Source of the DNA: Candidatus Polarisedimenticolia bacterium
GTDB taxonomy: Bacteria > Acidobacteriota > Polarisedimenticolia > Gp22-AA2 > AA152
DNA length: 48,881 nucleotides
Assembly: GCA_036004685.1 (NCBI GenBank)
Contig: DASYRE010000012.1
Location: forward strand, 1-48,881
Direction: 5' to 3'
Under the pieces are notes generated by a model that did no database searches, had not been told where the DNA came from, and saw only the letters and a program-made list of their open reading frames with translations. This document shows, one piece after another, positions 33,187-43,000 of the stretch (its first letter is position 1; each line of letters starts with the position of its first letter). The position numbers and the translations under genes are program-made.

Positions 33187-34763
33187 CGGTCGCCGAACGG
33201 CGCGCCGCCCCCCGCCCCGCCCGCGGCGCGCCCTGGATCTTCGCGGCGCTCCTGGCGGCGGGATGCCTCCTGCGGCTCGCCGATCTCGAGAACCGGCCGC
33301 TGCACGGCGACGAGGCGGTGGGAGCGCTCCTCTCCGCTCAATTCCGCGACAGCGGCTCCCTCCTCTACGAATCGTCCAATCGCCACGGTCCCTTCCAATA
33401 CTTCGCCGGAGGAGCCGCCCTGGCCGTGGGCGGCGATTCGACCTTCTGGATCCGCTTCCCCTTCGCCCTGGCGGGGTGCCTTCTGCCGCTCGCCCTCCTT
33501 CCCCTCCGGCGGCAGCTCACCGATCCCGGTTGGATTCTGGCGGCCGGGCTCCTGATCTTCTCCCCCTCGTTCGTCTATTACTCGCGCTACGCCATCCAGG
33601 AGATCGATTTCGCGCTGGCGAGCGCCTTGTTCCTGGCGTGCGGCGCCGCATGCGCCGCCCGCGCCAGACCCGGCGTGATCGCCGGCTTCGTGCTCTCGGG
33701 CGCCTTGATGGTGACGATCAAAGAGACGTTCGTCGTCGTTTGGGGATGCGCCGCCATCGCCCTCGCGCTGGGAGCGGCGGCCGGCGGCCCCCGGTTCCGC
33801 GCCGCGGTTCGCCAGTTCGCCGCGGAGATTCTCCGCCGTCCCCGGATCCTGGCGGGCGTGCTCTTCGGCGGCGTCTTGATCGTCACCGCGGCCTACACCG
33901 ATTTCTTCCGGAGCGGCGCTGGCCTGAAGAACCTCCTCCGCAACCTCGCGGAGATGATCGCGGTGGGAGCTTCCGGCAAGGACGCGGCGATCCTGCACGC
34001 CCATCCGCCCTCGTTCTACCTGGCGCTCCTCGGCCGCTACGAATGGCTGATCGTCTCTCTGGCCCTCGCCGGCGCCTGGCTCGCGCTGCGAACCGGTAGA
34101 CCGCTCGCGCTCTTCCTGACGCTGGACGCGGCCGCCCTCACCGCGGTGCACCTGGCGCTTCCGTACAAGACGCCCTGGCTCCTGCTGACGCCGCTGCTGC
34201 CGATGGCAATCCTCGGCGGCGGCGCGGGAGCGCGGCTGCTCGCGGCGCTGCAGAAGGCCGGAGGCGCGCGGCTGGCGCTTCCCGCCGCCGCGCTCCTGGC
34301 GCTTCTCCCCCTGCCGCGCACGCTCCTGTTGAATTTCGTCCATCCCGCGGATCCCGTCGCCGAGCCGCTCGTCTATCACCAGACGGGCGAGGAGGCGATG
34401 CAGCTCGTCCGCGAGATCCGCGCGACGATCCCCCGCCTCGAGGCGGGCTCCTTTCCGCAGGCGATCGTCTGCCTTCCTTATCCCTGGCCGATCGCCTGGT
34501 ACCTCAAGGACGAGCCCGGGGTCCTGTATCAGCGCACCGCGCTGCCCGCCGAGCCTCCTGAATCGCTGGCCGCTCTCCCGCTCCTGGTAACGCTCGACCG
34601 GGCCGACCCGAAATTCCTGAAGGTCTTCACCGGGCTCTCCCGCGTCCCGGCTTTCTCTCTTCCCGGCCACGTCAGCCGCTCCTACGTCCTGGTCCCGCCC
34701 GATTATGTCGTCGCGCGCCTTTGGGTCCGCTCCGACCTCGCCGCCCCCGCTCCCGGCCACTGA
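33183..34763 (+). CDS. Agl23-like (TIGR03663) GT-C membrane protein
   Basis: This encodes 526 residues with about ten helices. The first loop reads DLENRPLHGDEAVGA (Asp43-Glu44) followed by NRHGPFQYF, the signature of the TIGR03663 family named after archaeal flippase-associated Agl23 and related to PMT/ArnT glycosyltransferases. Asp43 is the probable catalytic base. The TTG start at 33183 overlaps the previous stop (TTGA) and follows gaggaacgg, so the two glycosyltransferase-like genes are translationally coupled and probably work on the same acceptor, such as glycosylation of an exported protein or glycan. The C-terminal ~150 residues form a soluble domain. Donor and acceptor are unknown. 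Confidence 0.85.
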   Translation: MTVAERRAAPRPARGAPWIFAALLAAGCLLRLADLENRPLHGDEAVGALLSAQFRDSGSLLYESSNRHGPFQYFAGGAALAVGGDSTFWIRFPFALAGCLLPLALLPLRRQLTDPGWILAAGLLIFSPSFVYYSRYAIQEIDFALASALFLACGAACAARARPGVIAGFVLSGALMVTIKETFVVVWGCAAIALALGAAAGGPRFRAAVRQFAAEILRRPRILAGVLFGGVLIVTAAYTDFFRSGAGLKNLLRNLAEMIAVGASGKDAAILHAHPPSFYLALLGRYEWLIVSLALAGAWLALRTGRPLALFLTLDAAALTAVHLALPYKTPWLLLTPLLPMAILGGGAGARLLAALQKAGGARLALPAAALLALLPLPRTLLLNFVHPADPVAEPLVYHQTGEEAMQLVREIRATIPRLEAGSFPQAIVCLPYPWPIAWYLKDEPGVLYQRTALPAEPPESLAALPLLVTLDRADPKFLKVFTGLSRVPAFSLPGHVSRSYVLVPPDYVVARLWVRSDLAAPAPGH

Positions 34764-34799
34764 CGGGCCCGTTTGACTTCGCCCCGAGGGTCCTTCAGG

Positions 34800-36050
34800 A
34801 TGATGCCCCCTATGGACGAATCCAAGAAGTCAGCGTCTGCGCCGCCCGCGCCGATCCCGGGCACGGGACACAAAGCCTGGTACCGGAAACTCGAAAGAAC
34901 TCTCGGCGCCATCGAGCGGTCCCACTCCGTCTCCCAGATGCTCTCGGAAGCGCTCGTCTCGATCGTGCGCGACTTTCAAGCCGAGCTGGGAGTGGTGGGC
35001 GGGCGCCTCTACGAGAGGAAGGGAGCGCGCTACGTCCTGACGCATCAGACCGGCAAGAGCCGGGCGCCCCTCGGCTACAAGATCCCGATCCATTACGCCC
35101 CCATCAAGGAGATGCTCCGGAGCGGCTATCTGCTGATGAGCGAGAGCGACCCGGGCTTCGATCCGCGCATCGAGGACGTGGTGGGGGTCAAGGTCTTCGC
35201 CGCCATCCTCGTCGGGGAGCATGACGAATACGTGATCTCGTTCACGCTCCGGGGCCAGATCCTCAAAGGCAGGACTTCCTACGCCTTGAACACCATCCGC
35301 CACGTGATCAACCTCAAGCTCAGGGAGCAGGCCCTTTTCGATCTGCTGCTCGAGGCCCGGGAGATCCAGGTCTCGTTGCTGCCGAAAACGCCTCCCAAGT
35401 TCGGCCGCTTCGACATCCACGGCCGCTCGGTGCCGGCCGAGGTGGTGGGCGGCGACCTCTACGATTTCCTCCCCGTCTCCGAAGAGACGCTGGGGCTGGC
35501 GATCGCCGACGCCTCGGGGCACGGCCTCCCTGCCGCCCTTCAGGCTCGGGACGTCATCATCGGGCTGCGCATGGGGATGGCGGAAGATCTCAAGATCGTC
35601 AAGACGCTGGAGAGGCTGAACCGGGTCATCCACCGCTCCGCCCTGGCGTCCAAGTTCGTCTCGCTTTTCTACGGCGAGCTGGACGCTCTCGGGAACTTCA
35701 TCTACAGCAACTGCGGACATCCCGCCCCGCTGCTGCTGCACCGGAATCGCTTCCGGGAGCTGTCGGAGGGCGGGCCGGTCCTGGGTCCCAGCCTGGGCAT
35801 TCGCTACATGCGCGGCTACGTCGCCCTGCGGCCGGGGGACGTCCTGATCCTGTATACCGACGGCGTCTCCGAAGCCATGGACGCGGCCGACGACGAATTC
35901 GGCGTCGGACGGATTCGCGACCTCGTGGTCGAGAACGCCGCGCGACCCGCCGCCGACATCGTGGACCGCATCTTCGTCGCCGTCCAGGACCACTCCCGCC
36001 TCAAGACGCCGCGCGACGATCAGACCGTCGTGGCCGTCCGGGCCCGCTAA
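34800..36050 (+). CDS. SpoIIE/RsbU-type serine phosphatase with an N-terminal sensor domain
   Basis: This encodes 416 residues. Residues about 25-185 look like a GAF-type sensor domain (ALVSIVRDFQAELGVVGGRLY). A connecting helix (EAREIQVSLLPKTPP) leads to a PP2C/SpoIIE phosphatase domain with the metal-binding motifs GGDLYD, ADASGHG, YTDGVSEA and DDQTVV. Such proteins dephosphorylate anti-anti-sigma factors in partner-switching stress pathways; no anti-sigma or STAS gene is nearby, so the target is unknown. The ATG at 34800 follows gaggg with eight bases of spacing; a second ATG follows directly and another lies at 34812. It is separated from the glycosyltransferase genes by only 36 bases and may share their transcript. 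Confidence 0.9.
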   Translation: MMPPMDESKKSASAPPAPIPGTGHKAWYRKLERTLGAIERSHSVSQMLSEALVSIVRDFQAELGVVGGRLYERKGARYVLTHQTGKSRAPLGYKIPIHYAPIKEMLRSGYLLMSESDPGFDPRIEDVVGVKVFAAILVGEHDEYVISFTLRGQILKGRTSYALNTIRHVINLKLREQALFDLLLEAREIQVSLLPKTPPKFGRFDIHGRSVPAEVVGGDLYDFLPVSEETLGLAIADASGHGLPAALQARDVIIGLRMGMAEDLKIVKTLERLNRVIHRSALASKFVSLFYGELDALGNFIYSNCGHPAPLLLHRNRFRELSEGGPVLGPSLGIRYMRGYVALRPGDVLILYTDGVSEAMDAADDEFGVGRIRDLVVENAARPAADIVDRIFVAVQDHSRLKTPRDDQTVVAVRAR

Positions 36051-36057
36051 GCGGGGC

Positions 36058-37011
36058 TCAAAGCTCGAGGCGCTCCCCCTCCTCGGCGACCCGGCATCCC
36101 GCCTTCTCGATGCGGCGCGCCGCGCCGCTGCCCGGATCGAGCGCCGGATTGGTGTGGTTGAGATGGATGAACCGCACCTTGGAGCGCTCGGCGGGAGGCA
36201 GCGCCGCCAGGATCGCCAGCGTCTCCACGATCGGAGGATGCGGCACCTGGGTCATGTCCCTTCCCGGCAGCTCGTCTCCGGCGAAGAAAGTCCCGTCCAG
36301 ATAGGCGGCGTCGGAGCCCGCCAGAATCTCCTTCAAGGGAACGCTCGATTTCTCCCACCGATCGATGTCCGGGACGAAGGTGACGGTCCTCCGCGGCCCG
36401 CGGATCCTGAATCCGACCGTCTCGGTATATTCGTCGCGATGCGGGACCCGGAACGGGGTGATCCGGAGGCGCGCGTTGAGCGAAATCTCCTTGCCATCCT
36501 CGAGGGGCCGGAGGACGATGTTCCCGAGGCGGACGAGCTGGCTCCAGGGACCGGAGCCGCGCAGGAACTCGGCCATCCGGGGCATGGCGTAGACCGGAAC
36601 TCCCCGGGCGTCCTGGACTTCGCGGCCGAGCTGCATCAATCCGGTGTAGTGGCCGATGTGCCCATGGGTCAGAGCGATTCCCGCCAGGGCCGGCGCGCCA
36701 TGGACCGGAGCCGCCGCGTCGAGAAGGTGGATCTGCTCGCGGAAATCGGGCGTCGCGTCGAACAGCCAGCGCTCCGACGACTCGGGATCCACCAGCGCCA
36801 GCGAGGCCACCGAGCGGCGCCTCGATCGGTCGTTCCAGGCCCGGCGGCAGCATTCCCTTTGGCATCCCGCCTGCGGAAATCCGCCGTCCTGGGCGATTCC
36901 GAGGACGATGACGTAGGGCGCCTTGGCCGGCGCCCCGCCGGCCGGCGGCCCGAGCACCGCCAGAAGCGCCGCCAGCCCCAGGCAGAGTCCGGGCCACCCC
37001 CGCGCGCGCAT
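36058..37011 (-). CDS. Secreted PqqB-like metallo-beta-lactamase-fold protein
   Basis: This encodes 317 residues. A signal peptide (about 1-26, LCLGLAALLAVLGPPAGG) precedes a PqqB-type fold: VLGIAQDGGFPQAGCQRECC near the N-terminus (PqqB has GGGFPQWNC at this place), THGHIGHYTGL with His116, His118 and His121, VPHRDEY, PDIDRWEK and a final HLNHTNP. True PqqB is cytoplasmic, acts in pyrroloquinoline quinone synthesis and usually lacks the full HxHxDH. Here HGHIGH retains three His but has Gly in place of the Asp. The signal peptide and the absence of other pqq genes argue against a role in PQQ synthesis; it is more likely an exported hydrolase. The ATG at 37011 follows aggagg. Confidence 0.82.
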   Translation of the reverse strand: MRARGWPGLCLGLAALLAVLGPPAGGAPAKAPYVIVLGIAQDGGFPQAGCQRECCRRAWNDRSRRRSVASLALVDPESSERWLFDATPDFREQIHLLDAAAPVHGAPALAGIALTHGHIGHYTGLMQLGREVQDARGVPVYAMPRMAEFLRGSGPWSQLVRLGNIVLRPLEDGKEISLNARLRITPFRVPHRDEYTETVGFRIRGPRRTVTFVPDIDRWEKSSVPLKEILAGSDAAYLDGTFFAGDELPGRDMTQVPHPPIVETLAILAALPPAERSKVRFIHLNHTNPALDPGSGAARRIEKAGCRVAEEGERLEL

Positions 37012-37039
37012 CGCTCCTCCTTGCCTCGACCCGCTCCGT

Positions 37040-40000
37040 TCAGAAGGCCGGCCCGACGGTGATGTGGAGCTCTCCGGCCGTCTCTCCGGCTTCCCGATCC
37101 AGCTTCCAGCCGTACTCGAACCGGACCGGGCCGATGGGAGTCTCGATCCGCAGCCCGACGCCGAGGACCGTCCTCAGGTCGAGCGGATCGAGATCGGCGA
37201 GCCGGGCGGTGACGTTGCCGGCGTCGAGGAAGACGACGCCGCGCAGGGCCTTCCAGATCGGGAACCGGAACTCCTCGTTGATGATGAACAGGGCTTCCCC
37301 GCCCGTCGGCTCTCCCGTCAGCGGGTCGCGGGGACCGAGATGATCGAATTTGAATCCCCGCACGGTCGTGTCCCCTCCCGCGAAGAAGCGCTCCGAGACC
37401 GGAATCGAGTCGGAGATGCCGAAGGGACGGGCCGCCCCGAGGCGGATCGATTGCGCCCAGACGCTGTCCTTCCACACTTTCCTGAACAGGCTGCCTTGGG
37501 AGAAGAACTTGACGAACGCCGCTTCCGAGCCGATGGCCTGTCCGTAGGCGGCCAGGTCGAACGTCGCGAAGGCTCCCCGGCGGGGATTGTAGAAGTTGTC
37601 CCGGCTGTCGTGGACGTACGCCGCGGAGAGGCCGGAGAGGCGAATCGATTCCGTTTCAGGATCCACCGACGTGATCTGCAGGTCCGACACGTTCTCGTCC
37701 TTCAGGGTGTAGCGGTAGATCGTCCGGTCCTTCTCGCCGTGGGGGTCCGACACCTGGAGCGTCGTCCCCAGCTCGGTCAGCGTGAAGCTGTCGCGCTCCC
37801 GCCTCTCCCAAAACGCGCTGAGGAGGCTGTCGAGCCGCCGGTTGAAGAGGAAAGGATCGCGGAGCAGGAACTGGACCCGGCTGTTGACGTCGCTGCCGCG
37901 CAGCTGGAGCCCGATCGAGCGGGCGCGGCCGAGGAGGTTCGAGTTGGTGATTTCGTACAGCCCTCGGATCCCCTCGTCGGTCCCGTAGCCGATTCCCAGG
38001 GCCTGGGTCAGGTTCTTCGTCTCGGACACCAGAATCCGCACCGTCGGCCGCACCGGATCCTCTCCCTCCACTTCCTTGATATCCACGGCGCTGAAGACTC
38101 CCAGCCGGTAGAGCGCCCGGCGGGTCTTCAGGATTTCCTGCGCGCTGAGGGGCTTCCCCTCCGCCAGCGTGATCTCCCGCCGAATCACCTCGTCGCGGGT
38201 CAGCCGGTTCCCCTCGATCTCGATCCTTCCCACGAACCGCCGCGGGCCTTCGTCGACGTGATAGACGAGGGCGGGGCCGCCCTCGGCGGCGACCGAGTAC
38301 GACACCTTCGCCCGGCTGTAGCCCTCGCGGTCGTAGACGCGCCGGATCGCCTCGCCGGCCGCGCGCGCCTTCTCCCGGGTGAAGAAATCGCCCGCCTGGA
38401 GGGGAAGACCCTGGAGGAGCTTCTCTTCGGGGACCGCGGCGTTCCCGTCGACGCGGATCCGGGCGATCTTGGTGGGATCGCCTTCCGAGATCTCGAAACG
38501 GAGGTGCGCGCGGGTGCCGTCCGGCGACAGGTCGATCTTCGGCGGCGGGACTTTCGCCTCGGCGAACCCGAGGGAAAGGTAATGGGAGCGGATTCTCGCC
38601 GCGTCGTCGCTGGCACGGCCGGGGTGCAGCGTGCGCCCTTCCTTCGTCTTGATGAAATCCATCAGCCAGTCGGTCCTCAGCGTCGGGTTGCCCGCGATCT
38701 CGACCGTCTCGACCTTGGCCCGCGGTCCCGCCTCCGCCTTCAGGATCACTTCGCGCCGCGCCGGCGTGTCGACGGGAAGCGCGATCTCGACCTTGGCCCG
38801 CGAATAGCCGTCCTCGCGCAAGTCGGCTTCGAGCTTCGAGCGCGCCTCCTCGGGCACCTCCTCCGGGAAGACCGAGGCGTTCCAGAGCTCCCGCATCCGA
38901 TGCTCGCTCTTCCGGCGATGGGGGGCGCCCTCGACCCGGATGCGGACTTCCGGGCCGGCGTCGGCTAGCAGGACGACGTTCACCCGGCCCGGATCTCCCT
39001 CCACCGGCTCCTCCCGCGCTTCCACCACCGCCTGCAGGCGATCCTTGCGGCGGTACCGCTTCAGGATCTTGTCGACCCGATCGGCGATGCGATCGCGATC
39101 CAGGGTGTCGCCGGGATCCACCCGGAAGAGCCGGAACAGCTTCCGGGTGGGCATTCCCGGAGAGCCCAGGATGCGGATCGCCTGGACCCGGAGCTTCTCC
39201 GCCGGCCGCACGTCGGGACTCCCCGGGGCGGTGCTCAGCCGGAGCACGTAGCGGAAGTCGCCTCCCAGCTGTCCGTCCGCCTGCCGGCTCGAGGTGAACT
39301 TGACGTCGCGCGCGAGGCGATATTCGAGCTGGTAGATCTCCTCCGAGGAGGAGGTCAGGAGGGTGGAGTAGGCGGCGAACAGCTTCTCGCTGATCTGCTT
39401 GCCCACGGTCACGCGCGAGGCGGGATCTCCCTGGCTGGTGAGGAAGACGGGGTCGATGCTGAACTGATCGAGCCCCGTGACGCCCTGCAGGACGCCTCCC
39501 AGCCCCGAGGCGATCCCGGCCGACAGGTACCCCGACGCCATGTCCTGCGCGACCCTCCCCGATTCGAGGAACGGGTTCGGGGATCGGCCGGAAACCAGAA
39601 GCGCCACGATCTCGGGCTGGCTCAGCGGGGGATTGGAGGTCAGCTCGTAGGTGAAATTCTCGATGCTTCCGTCGATCTTGAGGGTCACCTGGTAGTCGGC
39701 GACCGTCGTCTCCGCCAGCAGGTCGAGGTACGGATTGAAATGCTCGGGGTCGATCAGATCGATGTTGCCGCGCTCCAGCCGGTAGCGGACCATCCGGAAA
39801 CGGATCGTGCCCCCTTCCAGGGCGCTGAGCCGGCCGGTGATCTCCGGCTTCGCCGCCGTCCCTCCGACGTGGAAGCGCGCCGTCCCTTCGAGCGTCGCGA
39901 AATCGTTGATGATCCAGAGGCCTCGATCGGCCTCGAGCGCCAGGTCCAGTCCGATCGTGTCGAGCCAGCCTCCGCTCCCGGCGGCCGATTCAGTCTCTTC

Positions 40001-43000
40001 CTCCACCACCGGCTGCCCGCCGCCGAAGGAAAGGAGGTTTCTCTCGAGGTGGAAATCGCGATCGTAGACGCCGCGGATCAGGTTGATCTTCCCCCCGAGC
40101 TCCCTCCCCCGGGCGCTCTGCGTCAACCGCAAGTCGAGATCGTAGCGCCCCCGGAATCCCTTCGGCGCGATCGCCAGGACGTCGCTTCCCCGCAAGGCGA
40201 GATCCATCCCGGTGACGCGGGCCCCCTCGAGGGTGCCCTTCCCTTCCACCAGGATCCGGCCTCCCCCGGCGTCCATCCTCACCCCCTCCAGATGAAAGCC
40301 GTGGGGCGCGTCGAGGACGCAGCGCCCCGAGAGCGAGGAGACGGAGAACGGCAGCCCGCCCCCTCTCAGCCGTCCGCCTTCGAGGCTCAGCCACCCCTCC
40401 GCCCTCGACTCCGACGGCGAGCCGAGAAAGGATAAGGAAAAACTCCCGCGACCGTCGGCGACGACGCCCGGCCACAGCGACGCCAGGGATCCCAGCGCCA
40501 GACTTCCCTCCCCTTTGAAGCGGTACGATCCCGATTCCGGATCGTATTCGCCCGAAAGCGTGACCTCCGATCCGGGACCCGCCAGCTGGAGGGGCGTCAG
40601 CTCGAGGCGGGGCGGCCGCCAGCGCAAGGTGGCCGGACCGCGGGAGAGGAGCTGCTCCTTGCCGAGACGGAGGGCCACCTGCCGGAGATCGCCGGTGACG
40701 TCCAGGCGCGAGAAATCCTTCAGCGAGCCGCGGGCGAGGAAGGAGCCGCTGAGGGTGGCGCTGCCGTCCCATTGGGCGTTCTCCCCGCCGAGCCGCGAGG
40801 CGGCCAGCTCGTATTGCGCAAGCGTGAGCCTGGCCTCGAACGGCAGACCGGCTCCCCACCCGACCTGGCCGTCGAGCGCCACCCCCTTTTCCCGGGGACG
40901 GACCTGGAGGCGACCACCGTCGGGGCCGGCGCTGAAATGCGCCGCCATCTCTCCCAGGTCGATCTCCTTCACCCCGAGGCTCGGAGTCTCCAGATCGATT
41001 TCGGCGGTGGGCCGTTCGATCGTCCCCGCGACTTCCGCCTGGAGCCGGACGACTCCTCGCGCGGGATAAGGCAGGAGTCCGCTTTCGCCGAGCCAGGCCA
41101 GATCGATTCCTTCCCCGGCGGCGTGGACGTGGATCGGTCTTCCCGCCAAGCCGATCTCGCCCGCCGCCTCGATCTTCCCCGCGCCGCGGCTCACGACCAG
41201 CTTCTCCAGCGTCACCACGCCGGGAGCGAGGCTCAGGCTTCCCACCGCGGAATCGACCGGCACCGACGCCAGGCGGGGATGCAGGATCTGCCATTCGATC
41301 CGGCCCGCGAGCTCCTCCGGACGGCCCGAGAGGTCGGCGGTGATCGCCGCTTCACCCTCCGCCGGCAAGGAAACTCCGAACCAAGCCTTCAGCCAGGCGA
41401 GCTCGATGCCTTCGCCTTTCCCCCGCACCTCCAGGGCCTTCCCGCCGCGCGTCCCGCCGGCGGGAAAACTGCCGGAAAAGCTCAGCGTGACGTCTCCGCC
41501 CGACAGCGTGGCCTCCTGGACTTCCAGCCGCGACCGGGAAAGCGTGAGGCGGGAGCGCAAGTCGCCGAGGCGCTTGCCGCGCAGCCCGAGGGAATGCGCT
41601 TCTCCCTTCCCCGCCAGGACGATTTCCTCGAAACTCCCGGACACCCTGCCGTCGAAGGCGAGGGAGGCGCCCGGAGAGCCGTCGACGATCTCCGCGAGCG
41701 GAGCGCGGGCCGCTTCGGGAAGCTCCGGCAGGAGAGGATGCAGAAGCCGTGGATTCGAGGCGGCCGCCGACAGAACGCCGTCGATCCTCCCTTCTCCCGG
41801 GAGGGCGATCGATCCCCGGAAGCGGGCGGACGCCGTCGGGGTCTTCAGTCGCGCCTCCTCCACCTCCAGGCGGGAGCGGGCGACGCGGAAACGGCAAGAG
41901 CCGTCCACCCTCTCGCGGCTCCCCTGCGAAAGCCGGCCGGCCAGAGTGACCTCTCCCTTTCCCTCGAGCGTCGCGGGATCGAAAGCCTCCATCCGGTATT
42001 CGCCCCGGTGGTCGACGCGGCCGGTCACGGGAAGGCTCTTCAGGGGCAGGAGCCCGGCGATTTCTTCCGTGGCGGCGCCCGACAAGGCGGCGCGCGCCTC
42101 GAGGCGCGCCCGGGGAAGGCTCGTTCCCTCCCAGCTCAAGCTTCCCTCGCCGCTCACGCTTCCTCCCAGCACCTTGGCGGTGAGCCGGGAGAAGCCGAGC
42201 CTTCCCGGGCCGAGGAGCGCTTCGACCGACGCCTCCCCGGCGCGCACCCCCGCGAGGCCCAGAGCGGGCGAGCGCAACTTCGCCGTCCCATGAAAGCCGT
42301 CGCCACGGCTCTCGCCGCGCAGATCGAGGAGGAACCGCCCCCAGAGATCGCCGATCACCTCGCGGGGAGCGCGGGGTCTCGCCAGGGCGGCGTCGGCGGT
42401 GAGCTGCAGGCGCGGAGCAGCCTCCCGCCAGTCGAGGCTCGCCGCGCCCGAGGCGTGGAATGGATCGCTCTCCTGGTTGAACCGGATCCCCGACAGGTCG
42501 GCGCGCTTGCCGGCGACCCGGAACGCCGCCTCGGCCCGGCCGCTCACCCGGCGGGCGCCGGTGATTATCGAGAGCCTTCCCGAATCGAGGCTCCCCTCCC
42601 AGGTCGGCCCGCCCACCCCGCCCGTTCCTTGCCCGGTGAGGCTGGCCTCTTCCAGGACCGCCTCCCACCCGGCGGCGGCGTCCCCGATCCGCACCTCGCC
42701 CCCGTCGACCGCGAAGCGGTCGACGACCAGGGGAATTCCCGGCCAGGCTCCCGGCGCCGGGCTCGTGGCGGCTGCGGCGGGGGGGTTCGGGTTCAGCTGG
42801 ATCGTCAGGACGGGCCGGTGCAGCCGGACGGAGCCGATCCGATCGAACCGGCCGAAATAAATGCGATAGGGTCCCGCGATGTCCGCCGCGCCGCACGCGA
42901 AGCGGATGGCGCGTCCCTCGGCGTCCCGGCCTGCGAACCGGATGCCCCGGGCGACGGCGCGCGGCGGAAAGAAATGCAACTCCAGGGAATCGATCTCGAG

